This document shows positions 47,589 to 57,282 of a DNA stretch of 64,000 nucleotides, piece after piece. The notes beneath the pieces are model-generated. The model was not told the origin of the DNA and ran no database searches. It was given only the letters and a program-made list of their open reading frames with translations. The stretch lies in assembly GCA_018335935.1 (NCBI GenBank), contig JAGXRG010000012.1, forward strand, positions 1-64,000, given 5' to 3'. Numbering within the stretch: the first letter of the stretch is position 1; every line of letters starts with the position of its first letter. A program made the position numbers and the translations under genes. The stretch is from Chitinophagaceae bacterium. GTDB lineage: Bacteria > Bacteroidota > Bacteroidia > Chitinophagales > Chitinophagaceae.

Positions 47589-48212
47589 ATGAAAAAAACA
47601 ATGATTGCCTTATTTGCAACAGGCATAATTTTAATTAGTTGCAAAACAGAACAAAAAAAAGATGACACAGCAGCTTCAAAATCAGAGACTGCAACAATGG
47701 ATTCTGCTACAATGATGAAAAACTGGATGGATTATATGACACCTGGAGAACCTCATGCAATACTTGCAAAAAGTGAAGGTGAATGGACAAGTGTTAATAC
47801 CATGTGGATGCAACCTGATGCACCACCAACTGTAACTGAAGGAAGTTGTAAAAATAAAATGATTATGGGAGGAAGATATTTATTGTCGGAAAATACAGGC
47901 AATTTCAATGGAATGCCTTTTGAAGGTGTAGCTACAACCGGCTACGATAATATGAAAAAAGTATTTTTTAATACTTGGATAGATAATTTTGGAACAGGTG
48001 TAATGACCTCAGAAGGCACCTACGATTCCACTACTAAAACTATTTCTTTTACCGGTAAGATGATGGATCCAATGACTGGAAAAGAAATTTCATTTAGAGA
48101 AACTTTTGCAATGCCAGACGACAATACTCAGATTATGGAAATGTTTGGACCAAGACCAGATGGTAAAGGAGAATATAAAAACATGAACATTGTTTATACT
48201 AGAAAAAAGTAA
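47589..48212 (+). CDS. DUF1579 family lipoprotein
   Basis: A 207-residue protein with a lipoprotein signal (ILISC, Cys18) and a Lys/Asp/Ser-rich linker. The DUF1579 body contains GEWTSVNTMWMQPDAP, MIMGGRYLLSENTGNFNGM, GVATTGYDNMKKVF and SFTGKMMDPMTGKEI. The fold of this family is a lipocalin-like barrel; no function is known. It lies 45 nt after cdsA and may be the last gene of that transcript. A strong terminator follows. Confidence 0.88.
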   Translation: MKKTMIALFATGIILISCKTEQKKDDTAASKSETATMDSATMMKNWMDYMTPGEPHAILAKSEGEWTSVNTMWMQPDAPPTVTEGSCKNKMIMGGRYLLSENTGNFNGMPFEGVATTGYDNMKKVFFNTWIDNFGTGVMTSEGTYDSTTKTISFTGKMMDPMTGKEISFRETFAMPDDNTQIMEMFGPRPDGKGEYKNMNIVYTRKK

Positions 48213-48230
48213 TTAAAGTTATTTGAATAT

Positions 48231-48264
48231 AAAAAATGCAGTTTCATTAGAAACTGCATTTTTT
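48231..48264 (+). terminator. bidirectional terminator after DUF1579 gene
   Basis: A 15-bp perfect stem (aaaaaatgcagtttc / gaaactgcatttttt) with a 4-nt loop. It also serves the convergent cystathionine beta-synthase gene ending at 48284. Confidence 0.92.
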
Positions 48265-48283
48265 ATTTATTGAGGTTTAGATA

Positions 48284-49642
48284 TTATTTTGTCATGCTCT
48301 GAATCACATCATATTTAGTTACTATCTGAAAATCTCCTTTTTCATCTTTTGCTAACACAGCACCATTTTCTTTAGTCATTAAATTGCCAATTTTTTCAAC
48401 AGGAGTTAAAAAATCTACAATCGGAAAAGGCTTTTCCATTACACTTTCTATAGTAGCGTCTTTAATATCATTATTACCAAATACTTTTAAAAACAATCCA
48501 GCTTCACTTACTGAACCTATAATTTCAGCTTCCTTCATTACAGGAATGTGTTCTATATCATATTTCTTCATCAATTCAACAACTTCTGCAACTGTATGTT
48601 TTGGTTCAACGGTTATCAATTTTTTTCCTACTCTTCCATTAACTATATCTTTTACAGATTTTACGTCTAAAAATCCACGTTCCATCATCCATTGATCGTT
48701 ATAAACTTTTCCTACATATCTACTACCATGATCGTGAAAAACACAAACCACAACATCGTCTTTAGTTAAGCTATCTTTCAATTGCATCAATCCTTGTAAA
48801 CAACTTCCTGCACTATAACCACAAAATAATCCTTCTTCTTTTGCAATTCTACGAGCCATTACAGCACCATCTTTATCTGTTACTTGTTCAAAATGATCTA
48901 TCACACTCATATCATAATTTTCTGGAACAAAGTCTTCGCCAAAACCTTCACTAATGTATGGATGCACGTAACTCATATCGATCTCACCTGTTTTAAAATA
49001 ATGTGTTAACAGACTACCATACACATCAATTGCCCAGATTTTAATATTCGGATTTTTCTCTTTTAAATACTGAGCTGTTCCAGTAATTGTTCCACCTGTG
49101 CCAGCAGTACAAACAAAGTGTGTAATTTTTCCATCGGTTTGTTTCCAAATTTCAGGACCTGTACTTTCATAATGAGCCAGTCTATTGGCCAAGTTATCGT
49201 ATTGATTAAAGTGATAAGAATTAGGAATTTCTTTTGCTAATCTTTTTGCTACACTATAATAACTTTTAGGATCATCTGGCATTACATTGGTAGGACAAAC
49301 AATCACTTCTGCACCAACTGCTTTTAAAATATCTGCTTTCTCTTTACTTTGTTTATCGGTGGTTACAAAAATGGCCTTGTAGCCTTTTACTACAGCAGCT
49401 AATGCCAAACCCATACCAGTATTACCACTTGTGCATTCAATTATGGTTCCACCTGGTTTAAGTTTTCCTTCAGCTTCTGCCACTTCAACCATTTTTAAAG
49501 CCATTCTATCTTTAATAGAATTTCCAGGATTAAAGTAATCTACCTTAGCTAGTACTAAACAAGGCAATTGTTTTGTGATTTTATTGAGCTTAATTAAAGG
49601 TGTGTTTCCTATAGTTTCTAAAATATTATTCTTAATATCCAT
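48284..49642 (-). CDS. cbs: cystathionine beta-synthase
   Basis: PLP enzyme that condenses serine (or O-acetylserine) with homocysteine. The 452 residues have a fold-type II catalytic domain (ETIGNTPLIKLNK, then FNPGNSIKDR with the PLP lysine K44, then CTSGNTGMG and the phosphate loop GTGGTITG). After it comes a linker and a C-terminal pair of CBS domains (about 330-452). The tandem CBS pair favours cystathionine beta-synthase over cysteine synthase. No cystathionine gamma-lyase gene is nearby. Confidence 0.9.
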   Translation of the reverse strand: MDIKNNILETIGNTPLIKLNKITKQLPCLVLAKVDYFNPGNSIKDRMALKMVEVAEAEGKLKPGGTIIECTSGNTGMGLALAAVVKGYKAIFVTTDKQSKEKADILKAVGAEVIVCPTNVMPDDPKSYYSVAKRLAKEIPNSYHFNQYDNLANRLAHYESTGPEIWKQTDGKITHFVCTAGTGGTITGTAQYLKEKNPNIKIWAIDVYGSLLTHYFKTGEIDMSYVHPYISEGFGEDFVPENYDMSVIDHFEQVTDKDGAVMARRIAKEEGLFCGYSAGSCLQGLMQLKDSLTKDDVVVCVFHDHGSRYVGKVYNDQWMMERGFLDVKSVKDIVNGRVGKKLITVEPKHTVAEVVELMKKYDIEHIPVMKEAEIIGSVSEAGLFLKVFGNNDIKDATIESVMEKPFPIVDFLTPVEKIGNLMTKENGAVLAKDEKGDFQIVTKYDVIQSMTK

Positions 49643-49656
49643 GTAAAAAATTTAGG

Positions 49657-49664
49657 CAAATGTA
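49657..49664 (-). promoter_or_regulatory. -7 box TACATTTG for cystathionine beta-synthase gene
   Basis: Exact consensus 14 nt before the ATG at 49642. Confidence 0.6.
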
Positions 49665-49724
49665 CGGCAATAAAAAAAACTAACTAACGATAGTAAAAAT
49701 GCTACATAGAATGGTTAATTCCCT

Positions 49725-49732
49725 TAATTTCG
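49725..49732 (+). promoter_or_regulatory. -7 box TAATTTCG upstream of transporter-amylase operon
   Basis: TTCG variant of the -7 box, 37 nt before the ATG of the MFS transporter gene, which opens the + strand operon. Confidence 0.5.
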
Positions 49733-49769
49733 AAAGCTGTTCAAACTAACTATCCAAAATTTATTTTAC

Positions 49770-51125
49770 ATGAACAATTTATTACCAAAACCTAAACTTT
49801 CTTTCTGGCAAATTTTTAATATGAGCTTTGGATTTTTAGGAATTCAATTTGGATTTGCTCTTCAAAATGGTAATGCTTCTAGAATTTTAAGAACATTTGG
49901 TGCAGATGTTGAACACCTTTCATGGTTTTGGATTGCTGCTCCTTTAACAGGAATGATTGTTCAACCCATTGTGGGTTATTATAGTGACAAAACTTGGTGT
50001 AAACTGGGTAGAAGAAGGCCATTCTTTTTAGCAGGAGCCATTTTATCTTCATTGGCTTTATGTTTTATGCCCAATGCTTCATTAGCTGCAAGTATTGCTC
50101 CACCTCTTTTTATAGGTGCTGGAATGTTAATGATTATGGATGCAAGCATCAATCTAGCTATGGAGCCCTTTAGAGCTTTGGTTGCAGATAATTTACCAGA
50201 TTCTCAAAGAACTGCAGGCTTCTCTATACAAACTTTTTTAATTGGAATTGGTGCTGTTGCAGGATCTTGGTTCCCGTATATTTTAGCAGAATGGTTTGGC
50301 ATTAGTAAAGTTGCTGCAGAAGGAACTGTGCCAGATAATGTAATTTTCTCTTTCTACATAGGTGCTGTAGTTTTTATGATTTCTATATTAGTTACAGTCT
50401 TTAAAACAAAAGAGTATCCACCAGCAGAATATGAACAATATCATGGAAAAAATGAAGAAGTTTCACATGGGTTAAAAGATATTTTTAAAGATTTTGCAAA
50501 AATGCCTAAAACTATGAAACAGTTGGGTCTAGTTCAGTTTTTTAGTTGGTTTGCCTTATTTGGTATGTGGGTATTTACAACTGATGCTGTTGCTACACAT
50601 ATCTATCATTTACCCATTACAGATAAATCTTCTGAGGCATATAATGATGCAGGAAATTGGGTTGGAATTATATTTGGGGTGTACAATGGTGTTTCTGCAA
50701 TTTATGCTTTACTACTACCTTATCTTGTAAAGAAAATTGGTCGTAAACAAACACATGCACTTTCTCTTTTTGTTGGAGGCATTGGCTTACTATCTATATT
50801 TTTTGCACCCAATAAAGAATTCTTAATTTTCTCAATGGCATGTGTTGGCATTTCATGGGCAAGCATTTTATCTATGCCTTATGTAATTTTATCAAGCTCA
50901 ATACCTGCTGGAAAAATGGGTATTTATATGGGTATTTTTAACTTCTTTATCACCGTTCCACAAATCATTAATGGGATAATTGGCGGGCCAATAGTAAAAA
51001 ACGTTTACAATAATCAGCCTATATATGCCATTATAATGTCTGGCATATTTATGTTGTGTGCAGCAGTGAGTGTAATTTATGTTTATGACCCTGGATCCAT
51101 TAAAATTAAACACGAAAAAATATAG
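49770..51125 (+). CDS. SLC45-type MFS sugar transporter
   Basis: A 451-residue inner-membrane protein with twelve predicted helices. The cytoplasmic loop motif KLGRRRPFFLAG and the FGADVEHLSWFWIAAPLTGM region match the SLC45/GPH-like sugar:proton symporters found beside Bacteroidota alpha-amylases. Only 3 nt separate it from the downstream periplasmic GH13 gene, so its likely cargo is maltose or short maltodextrin released by that enzyme. Substrate assignment is inference from context. Confidence 0.9.
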   Translation: MNNLLPKPKLSFWQIFNMSFGFLGIQFGFALQNGNASRILRTFGADVEHLSWFWIAAPLTGMIVQPIVGYYSDKTWCKLGRRRPFFLAGAILSSLALCFMPNASLAASIAPPLFIGAGMLMIMDASINLAMEPFRALVADNLPDSQRTAGFSIQTFLIGIGAVAGSWFPYILAEWFGISKVAAEGTVPDNVIFSFYIGAVVFMISILVTVFKTKEYPPAEYEQYHGKNEEVSHGLKDIFKDFAKMPKTMKQLGLVQFFSWFALFGMWVFTTDAVATHIYHLPITDKSSEAYNDAGNWVGIIFGVYNGVSAIYALLLPYLVKKIGRKQTHALSLFVGGIGLLSIFFAPNKEFLIFSMACVGISWASILSMPYVILSSSIPAGKMGIYMGIFNFFITVPQIINGIIGGPIVKNVYNNQPIYAIIMSGIFMLCAAVSVIYVYDPGSIKIKHEKI

Positions 51126-51128
51126 ACG

Positions 51129-52985
51129 ATGAATAAAATATGTGCTTTAGTAATTTTTACTTTTTCTATTTCCTTATTTAGCTTCTCTCAACTGAATGTT
51201 TTTCCTACAAATTGGTGGGTGGGTATGAAGCACAATAAAATTCAATTATTAGTTCAAAGAGAAGAAGGCAATCAATTTCCTGATAAAATAATTTCATCAA
51301 CTAATTATGCAGGTGTTTCTATTCTTAAAACTACTTTACAGGAAAATAAAAGATATGCAACTATTGATATAGTTATTGCAGCAACAGCAAAAGTGGGAAT
51401 TGCTTCTTTTACAATTTCAGCTCCTCAATCAAAAGAAAAAATAAATTTCAACTTTGAATTAAAGAAAAAAAGAGAAGGTAGAGGAACAGCTTTTGCACAA
51501 GGAGTAAACTCGAAAGACTTTATTTATTTACTAATGCCTGAACGTTTTAGTAATGGAGATAAAAGCAATGATATTGTTGATAGAATGTTAGATCAAACAC
51601 TTGATAGAGACTCTATTTATTTAAGACATGGAGGCGATTTACAAGGCGTTATCAATCATGTAGATTATTTGAAAAATCTTGGTGTTACAACTTTATGGAT
51701 GACACCTGTAATTGAAAATAATCAACCTAATAGAACAGAGCATGGATATGCATTTACCAATCATTATTCAATTGATCCAAGACTTGGTGGTGCTGAAGCT
51801 TATAAAAGATTAAGTGATGAATTGCATAAAAATGGCATGAAACTTATTCAAGATGCTGTGTATAACCATGTAGGACATAAACATATATTATTTACAGATC
51901 CTCCTGCAAAATCTTGGTGGCATCAATGGGATAAGTTCACTAAAACAAGTTATAAAGATCAGCCACTATTTGACCCCTATGCATCAAAAGCAGATTTTAA
52001 AATTTCGCAAGATGGTTGGTTTACTGAACAAATGCCCGATTGGAATCATGCGAATCATGATGTTGAAAAATTTTTAATTCAACATGCAATTTGGAGTGTA
52101 GAAGAATTTGGAGTAGATGGATGGAGAATAGATACTTATGTATATAACGATTTACATTTTATGAATCGCTGTAACCAAGCTTTAATGAATGAATATCCTA
52201 AAATGACCATGTTTGGAGAAACTTGGTTGCATGGTGTTCCTAGTCAGGCTTATTTTGTAGAAAATAACATTAATGCACCATTTAAAAGTAATCTTCAGGC
52301 AGCAACAGATTTTCAAACCTTATTCTATGGAATTAACCCAGCTTTAAATGAAAAATTTGGATGGACAGAAGGCGTGAATAAATTATACAACACATTAGCC
52401 TTTGATTACTTATATAAAGATCCTACAAGAAATGTAATATTTTTAGATAATCATGACTTGCCAAGAAGCTTTACCAATTTTGGCGAAGATTTTGCAAAAA
52501 TGAAAATGGCGTTCAGTTGGTTATTAACTTGCAGAGGAATTCCTCAAATGTATTATGGAGCCGAGGTTTTAATGAAAGGTGGAACCAATCCTGATGGTTG
52601 GGTTCGTTTAGATTTTCCTGGTGGTTGGGAAGGTGATTTTAAAAATGCTTTTACAGGAGAAAACTTAAATCCTGAAGAACAAAACATGCAAGACCATATA
52701 AAAACATTAGCCAATTATAGAAAAAATTCATCTGCATTACAAACAGGTAAAATGATGCAATATGTACCTAAAGACGGTTTATATGTTTATTTTAGATACG
52801 ATAATAAACAAACCATCATGTGTATTATGAATACATCAGAAGAAGATAAACAAATTAAATTTGGTGATTATGCTGAAAGAACAAAAAATATAAAAATTGC
52901 AAAAGATATTTTAAGTGGCAATATAATTGAAGATAATTTTGCAATTCCTGCAAAAACAATGTGGGTTTTGGAATTAGGCAAATAG
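51129..52985 (+). CDS. GH13 alpha-amylase / cyclomaltodextrinase-type, periplasmic (SusA-like)
   Basis: A 618-residue alpha-glucan hydrolase. A Sec signal peptide (to about residue 20) is followed by a cyclomaltodextrinase-type N-terminal beta domain (about 22-115), the catalytic barrel and a C-terminal beta domain. Catalytic residues are visible: nucleophile Asp335 in GWRIDTY, acid/base Glu364 in FGETW and the transition-state Asp443 in LDNHDLPR. DAVYNHVGHKH and GGDLQGVINHVDYLKNLG are standard GH13 motifs. The order resembles neopullulanase SusA. It probably degrades maltodextrins in the periplasm for uptake by the adjacent transporter. Confidence 0.93.
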   Translation: MNKICALVIFTFSISLFSFSQLNVFPTNWWVGMKHNKIQLLVQREEGNQFPDKIISSTNYAGVSILKTTLQENKRYATIDIVIAATAKVGIASFTISAPQSKEKINFNFELKKKREGRGTAFAQGVNSKDFIYLLMPERFSNGDKSNDIVDRMLDQTLDRDSIYLRHGGDLQGVINHVDYLKNLGVTTLWMTPVIENNQPNRTEHGYAFTNHYSIDPRLGGAEAYKRLSDELHKNGMKLIQDAVYNHVGHKHILFTDPPAKSWWHQWDKFTKTSYKDQPLFDPYASKADFKISQDGWFTEQMPDWNHANHDVEKFLIQHAIWSVEEFGVDGWRIDTYVYNDLHFMNRCNQALMNEYPKMTMFGETWLHGVPSQAYFVENNINAPFKSNLQAATDFQTLFYGINPALNEKFGWTEGVNKLYNTLAFDYLYKDPTRNVIFLDNHDLPRSFTNFGEDFAKMKMAFSWLLTCRGIPQMYYGAEVLMKGGTNPDGWVRLDFPGGWEGDFKNAFTGENLNPEEQNMQDHIKTLANYRKNSSALQTGKMMQYVPKDGLYVYFRYDNKQTIMCIMNTSEEDKQIKFGDYAERTKNIKIAKDILSGNIIEDNFAIPAKTMWVLELGK

Positions 52986-52988
52986 ATC

Positions 52989-54209
52989 ATGGAACAACCA
53001 AGTTTACAACACAAAATTATTAATGACCCCGTATATGGTTTTATTACTATAAATCATCCATTAATATTTAACATTATTGCTCATCCTTATTATCAAAGAT
53101 TAAGGAGAATACATCAAATGGCATTAGCATATTTGGTTTATCCTGGAGCAGTTCATACTCGTTTACATCACAGTTTAGGAGCATATCATTTAATGTGTAT
53201 GGCCATTAATGAATTGAAGTTAAAAGGTGTAGACATAACTCTTGAAGAAGAAATAGCAACAAAAGCAGCCATATTATTACATGATATTGGACATGGACCA
53301 TTCTCTCATGCTCTTGAAGAAGAATTTCTTTCTGGCATTGATCATGAAACTTTAGGATTACACATCATGAATAAGATGAATGTAGAATTTAATGGAGCTC
53401 TTGATTTATGTATTAATATTTTTCAAAATAAATACCATAAAAAATTTTTACACCAACTCATCAGTGGCCAATTAGATGTAGATAGAATGGATTATTTAAC
53501 TCGTGATAGCTATTTTACTGGTGTGAGTGAAGGAGTGATTGGTTATGATAGAATTATTAAAATGCTAGTAGTTCATAATAATGAATTAATGGTTGAAGAA
53601 AAAGGAATTTACAGTATTGAGAAGTTCTTAATAGCCCGCAGATTAATGTATTGGCAAGCCTATTTACATAAAGCAGTTTTAGCAGGTGAAGAGATGTTAG
53701 TGAAAATTTTAAAACGAGTAAAAGAACTTTGCTTAACCGATAAAGACTCTGTAAAAACAGGTAGTGGAACAGATTATTTTTTATTTGAGTTTAATGGCGT
53801 TTTAAATGATGATGTGGTTCATAAGTTTTGCCAAATTGATGATATTGACTTTGAGTTTGCTATAAAAAAATGGAGTTCACATGCAGATATTATATTAAGC
53901 ACTTTATGTAAAGGCATTTTAAATAGAAAATTATATAAAGTTAGATTTCAATCTGAGGAAATTGATAATGATTTATTAGAAAAAAAGCAGGCAGCACTAG
54001 CACAAGAGTTCAATGTAAATAAAGCTGATTCCAACTATTTAGCTTTTACAGGCTCCATTTCAAATACCATTTATAAAACAGACGATGAGAAGATTAATAT
54101 TTTGTTCAAAGATGGTTCTGTAAAGGATATTTCATCTATAGATAATACCTTAATTCATAAAACTATCACAAACCCGGTCAAAAAATTTTATATTTGTTCA
54201 ATTCTGTAG
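52989..54209 (+). CDS. HD-domain phosphohydrolase
   Basis: A 406-residue protein of the dGTPase/SAMHD1-like HD superfamily. Metal ligands are visible: H in HHSLGAYHLM, the HD pair in AAILLHDIGHGPFSHALE, and the later Asp in SGQLDVDRMDYLTRDS. The residues after about 220 form a variable helical and beta tail. Members hydrolyse nucleoside triphosphates or other phosphoesters; this substrate is unknown. It follows the amylase by 3 nt and precedes lpxD by 75 nt. Such HD genes commonly sit beside lpxD in Bacteroidota, so the amylase linkage may be secondary. Confidence 0.9.
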   Translation: MEQPSLQHKIINDPVYGFITINHPLIFNIIAHPYYQRLRRIHQMALAYLVYPGAVHTRLHHSLGAYHLMCMAINELKLKGVDITLEEEIATKAAILLHDIGHGPFSHALEEEFLSGIDHETLGLHIMNKMNVEFNGALDLCINIFQNKYHKKFLHQLISGQLDVDRMDYLTRDSYFTGVSEGVIGYDRIIKMLVVHNNELMVEEKGIYSIEKFLIARRLMYWQAYLHKAVLAGEEMLVKILKRVKELCLTDKDSVKTGSGTDYFLFEFNGVLNDDVVHKFCQIDDIDFEFAIKKWSSHADIILSTLCKGILNRKLYKVRFQSEEIDNDLLEKKQAALAQEFNVNKADSNYLAFTGSISNTIYKTDDEKINILFKDGSVKDISSIDNTLIHKTITNPVKKFYICSIL

Positions 54210-54284
54210 GTTATTTTGTAAACTTATTTAAAATTTAGTTTCTAATAAGATCAAATCATTCTAATCATTAATTATTAATACTAC

Positions 54285-55337
54285 ATGACATTCACTGCTT
54301 CACAAATAGCTTTACTTGTTAATGGAAGAGTTGAAGGTGATGCCAATATGGTGGTAAATTCATTTGGCAAAATTGAAGAAGCAAAAGAAGGCCAGCTAGC
54401 TTTTTTAGCTAATTTAAAATACGAAGAATTTTTATATACAACCAAAGCATCTGTTGTTTTACTATCAGAAAATTATCAACTAAAGCATCCTATTGCATCT
54501 GCTATCATTCGTGTTCCGGATGCCTATAATGCTTTTGCTACGCTATTATCAAAATATCAAGAAATAATATCACAACAATTAACAGGTATTCAAGACCCTT
54601 CTTACATTGCTAAAACAGCACAACTACACGCTTCTGTGTATGTTGCTGCTTTTGCTTATATAGATGAGTATGTTTCCATTGAAAAAAATACTAAAATTCA
54701 TGCAAGTGTTTGCATTGGAAGAAATGTTAAGATTGGTGCTAATACTATTTTACATGCTGGAGTTAAAATTTATAATGATTGTGTCATTGGTAATAATGTA
54801 GTCATTCATGCTGGAACAGTTATTGGAAGTGATGGGTTTGGATTTGCACCTCAAACAGATGGTTCTTTTAGTAAAGTACCTCAATTAGGAAATGTAATTA
54901 TTGAAGATGATGTTGAAATTGGTGCAAATACTACAGTTGATAGAGCCACAATTGGAAGTACCATTATTCATAGAGGTGCCAAACTAGATAACCTAATTCA
55001 AATAGCACATAATGTTGAAGTGGGTTCTAATACTGTAATTGCAGCTCAAGCAGGTATTAGTGGCAGTACTAAATTAGGTAAAAACATTATGATGGGTGGA
55101 CAAGCTGGAATTGTAGGGCATCTTACCATTGCAGATGGTAGTAAAATAAATGCTCAGAGTGGTGTTACAAAATCAATAAAAGTACCTAATACAGCTGTTA
55201 CAGGAACGCCAGCCTTTGATTACAACACCTCACTCAGAAGCCAAGCAATTAGCAGAAATTTACCTGAACTTGATAAAAGAGTTAAAGAGCTTGAAAAAAT
55301 AATTGCAGAGTTAGTAGCTCAAAAAAATGAAAGCTAA
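54285..55337 (+). CDS. lpxD: UDP-3-O-(3-hydroxyacyl)glucosamine N-acyltransferase
   Basis: Third enzyme of lipid A synthesis. The 350 residues consist of an N-terminal uridine-binding domain (about 1-100), then left-handed beta-helix hexapeptide repeats (about 110-290, e.g. [20 protein letters not shown] and [15 protein letters not shown], the family signature with the catalytic histidine nearby in IAHNVEVG). A C-terminal helix ([15 protein letters not shown]) completes it. lpxC and fabZ, common next genes in Bacteroidota, are not adjacent here. Confidence 0.97.
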   Translation: MTFTASQIALLVNGRVEGDANMVVNSFGKIEEAKEGQLAFLANLKYEEFLYTTKASVVLLSENYQLKHPIASAIIRVPDAYNAFATLLSKYQEIISQQLTGIQDPSYIAKTAQLHASVYVAAFAYIDEYVSIEKNTKIHASVCIGRNVKIGANTILHAGVKIYNDCVIGNNVVIHAGTVIGSDGFGFAPQTDGSFSKVPQLGNVIIEDDVEIGANTTVDRATIGSTIIHRGAKLDNLIQIAHNVEVGSNTVIAAQAGISGSTKLGKNIMMGGQAGIVGHLTIADGSKINAQSGVTKSIKVPNTAVTGTPAFDYNTSLRSQAISRNLPELDKRVKELEKIIAELVAQKNES

Positions 55338-55351
55338 TTTTATTATTTATA

Positions 55352-56026
55352 ATGGATGTTAAAATTGAAAATAGTTGGAAAGAAGTATTAAAAGATGAAT
55401 TTAAAAAAGATTATTTCCTTCAAATTATTACTCATTTAAAAACTGAAAAGTTAACTAAAGAAATTATCTATCCTGCTGGCCATCTTATTTTTAATGCATT
55501 TGAGCAAACGCCATTCCATAAAGTTAAAGTAGTTATTCTTGGTCAGGATCCTTACCATAACCCTAATCAAGCAATGGGATTAAGTTTCAGTGTTCCAGAT
55601 GGCATATCCTTACCCCCATCTCTTCAAAATATTTACAAAGAACTGTATGCTGATATTGGAATGAAAATTCCAAAAACTGGTAACCTTACCCCTTGGGCTC
55701 AGCAAGGAGTATTGTTATTGAATGCTATATTAACTGTAAGAGCTAATGAACCTGCCAGCCATAGTAAAATTGGATGGATGCATTTTACAGATGCTGTAAT
55801 TAAAAAAATATCTGAGCAAAAACAAGGTATTGTTTTTTTATTATGGGGAAGGTTTGCACAAGAAAAACAAGTGTTGATAGATGAAACAAAACATCATGTT
55901 TTAAAAGCAGCACACCCCTCTCCTTTTAGTGCAGACAAAGGATTTTTTGGTTGTAAACATTTTAGTAGAACTAATGAAATATTAATTCATCAAGCACTAG
56001 ATCCTATTGACTGGAAAATAGATTAA
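55352..56026 (+). CDS. ung: uracil-DNA glycosylase
   Basis: Family 1 enzyme that removes uracil from DNA. The 224 residues include the water-activating loop GQDPYHN, the GLSFSVP and SLQNIYKEL segments, LLWGRFAQ and the DNA-minor-groove loop HPSPFSADKGFFGCKHFS. Full length, with all active-site motifs. It starts 14 nt after lpxD and ends 3 nt before plsC, so the three genes form one transcription unit. Confidence 0.97.
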   Translation: MDVKIENSWKEVLKDEFKKDYFLQIITHLKTEKLTKEIIYPAGHLIFNAFEQTPFHKVKVVILGQDPYHNPNQAMGLSFSVPDGISLPPSLQNIYKELYADIGMKIPKTGNLTPWAQQGVLLLNAILTVRANEPASHSKIGWMHFTDAVIKKISEQKQGIVFLLWGRFAQEKQVLIDETKHHVLKAAHPSPFSADKGFFGCKHFSRTNEILIHQALDPIDWKID

Positions 56027-56029
56027 AGT

Positions 56030-56779
56030 ATGTTTAAAAAAATTCAATATTACAGCATAGAAGTTTTTGCAAGAATATGGGCTTTGTGGGGCTTACTCAC
56101 TTTTGCAAGTACTTTCTTCATTATCATTATTCCAGCTCTTTTAACAGGATTTGTAAAAGGAGCAAAAGGACAATATCTTTTTATTTTAGTTTCAAGGGTT
56201 TGGATGAGTGTATGGCTTACTCTAATAGGTTGCAGATTTATAGTAAAGGGTAAAGAACATTTTAAAAAAAATAAAACTTATATTTTAACTTTTAATCATA
56301 ATACTTTTTTAGATGTGCCTCTATCTTGCCCTTTTATTCCTGGCCCAAATAAAACAATTGCTAAAAAATCGATGAGTAAAATTCCATTGTTTGGATTGTT
56401 TTATAAAAGAGGCTCAGTATTAGTAGATAGAAGTGATGATAGAAGTAGAAAATCGAGTTATGAGTTTATGAAAAAAGTTTTAGCACAAAATATTTACATG
56501 TGCATTTATCCTGAAGGATCTAGAAATAGAACTAATGACTTATTGAAACCCTTTTATGATGGGGCTTTTAAGCTTGCAGTTGAAACAAAAACAGAAATTA
56601 TTCCATCATTATTATTCAACACAGGAAATGCAATGCCTGTTAATAAATTCTTTTACTTATTGCCTAAAAAACTTGAAATGCATTTTTTAGAACCTGTTTC
56701 TGCAGAAAATATTTTAAGTAAAGATTTAAAAGAAAAAGTTTTTAATATTATGTTGAACTATTACAAAAGCAATTTGTAA
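56030..56779 (+). CDS. plsC: 1-acyl-sn-glycerol-3-phosphate acyltransferase
   Basis: Makes phosphatidic acid, the substrate of CdsA. The 249 residues start with two membrane helices. The HX4D catalytic motif is present as NHNTFLD. Further motifs are KRGSVLVDRSDDRSR and YPEGSRNRTNDLLKPFYDGAF. The histidine context is slightly unusual (HNTFLD rather than HQSWLD) but keeps the essential H and D. The stop is 3 nt from the convergent Fe-S carrier gene. Confidence 0.9.
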   Translation: MFKKIQYYSIEVFARIWALWGLLTFASTFFIIIIPALLTGFVKGAKGQYLFILVSRVWMSVWLTLIGCRFIVKGKEHFKKNKTYILTFNHNTFLDVPLSCPFIPGPNKTIAKKSMSKIPLFGLFYKRGSVLVDRSDDRSRKSSYEFMKKVLAQNIYMCIYPEGSRNRTNDLLKPFYDGAFKLAVETKTEIIPSLLFNTGNAMPVNKFFYLLPKKLEMHFLEPVSAENILSKDLKEKVFNIMLNYYKSNL

Positions 56780-56782
56780 TTC

Positions 56783-57127
56783 TTAAACTGCAAATGAAGT
56801 TCCACAACCACAAGTAGTGCTTGCATTGGGATTAGTAAAAGTAAAACCTCTACTATTCAATCCACCTTGCCAATCTATTTGCATTCCATGTAAGTATAAT
56901 CCATGACTTTTATTCATGATAAACTCAACACCATTTGCTTCATAAACTTCATCTTCAATTGTAGCAGCATCAAAACCTAAAACATAAGTCATGCCACTAC
57001 AGCCTCCTCCTTTAACTCCTACTCTAAGTTTTTGAGTAGTATCAAATCCTTCTTCATTCATTAATCTTTTAATTTCATTAATGGCAGAATCAGTAAATTG
57101 AATGGGTGTTGAAATCATTGTATCCAT
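56783..57127 (-). CDS. A-type iron-sulfur cluster carrier (IscA/SufA/ErpA family)
   Basis: A 114-residue carrier that receives and hands on Fe-S clusters. The three conserved cysteines are present: C43 in KGGGCSGMTY and C106/C108 in the C-terminal CGCGTSF. The IDWQGGLNSRGFTFTNP stretch before the last pair is standard. Two Met codons (57127 and 57118) could start translation. No other isc or suf genes are adjacent, so assignment to one subfamily is not possible. It could supply MiaB and KorA-type enzymes. Confidence 0.93.
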   Translation of the reverse strand: MDTMISTPIQFTDSAINEIKRLMNEEGFDTTQKLRVGVKGGGCSGMTYVLGFDAATIEDEVYEANGVEFIMNKSHGLYLHGMQIDWQGGLNSRGFTFTNPNASTTCGCGTSFAV

Positions 57128-57261
57128 AACTAAAAATTATACTGCAAAGAAAATTAAAAAATATCTATTCAAAAAATAAAGGCTTTCGTTAATAGAAATT
57201 TAAACATTCTTTAGCATTAAGGTTTGAACGTGAAGTATGTATTAAAGCCAATAACTCAAAC

Positions 57262-57269
57262 TATATTTG
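57262..57269 (+). promoter_or_regulatory. -7 box TATATTTG for DUF7935 gene
   Basis: Exact consensus 13 nt before ATG 57283. Confidence 0.6.
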
Positions 57270-57282
57270 CAAAAATTTGTAC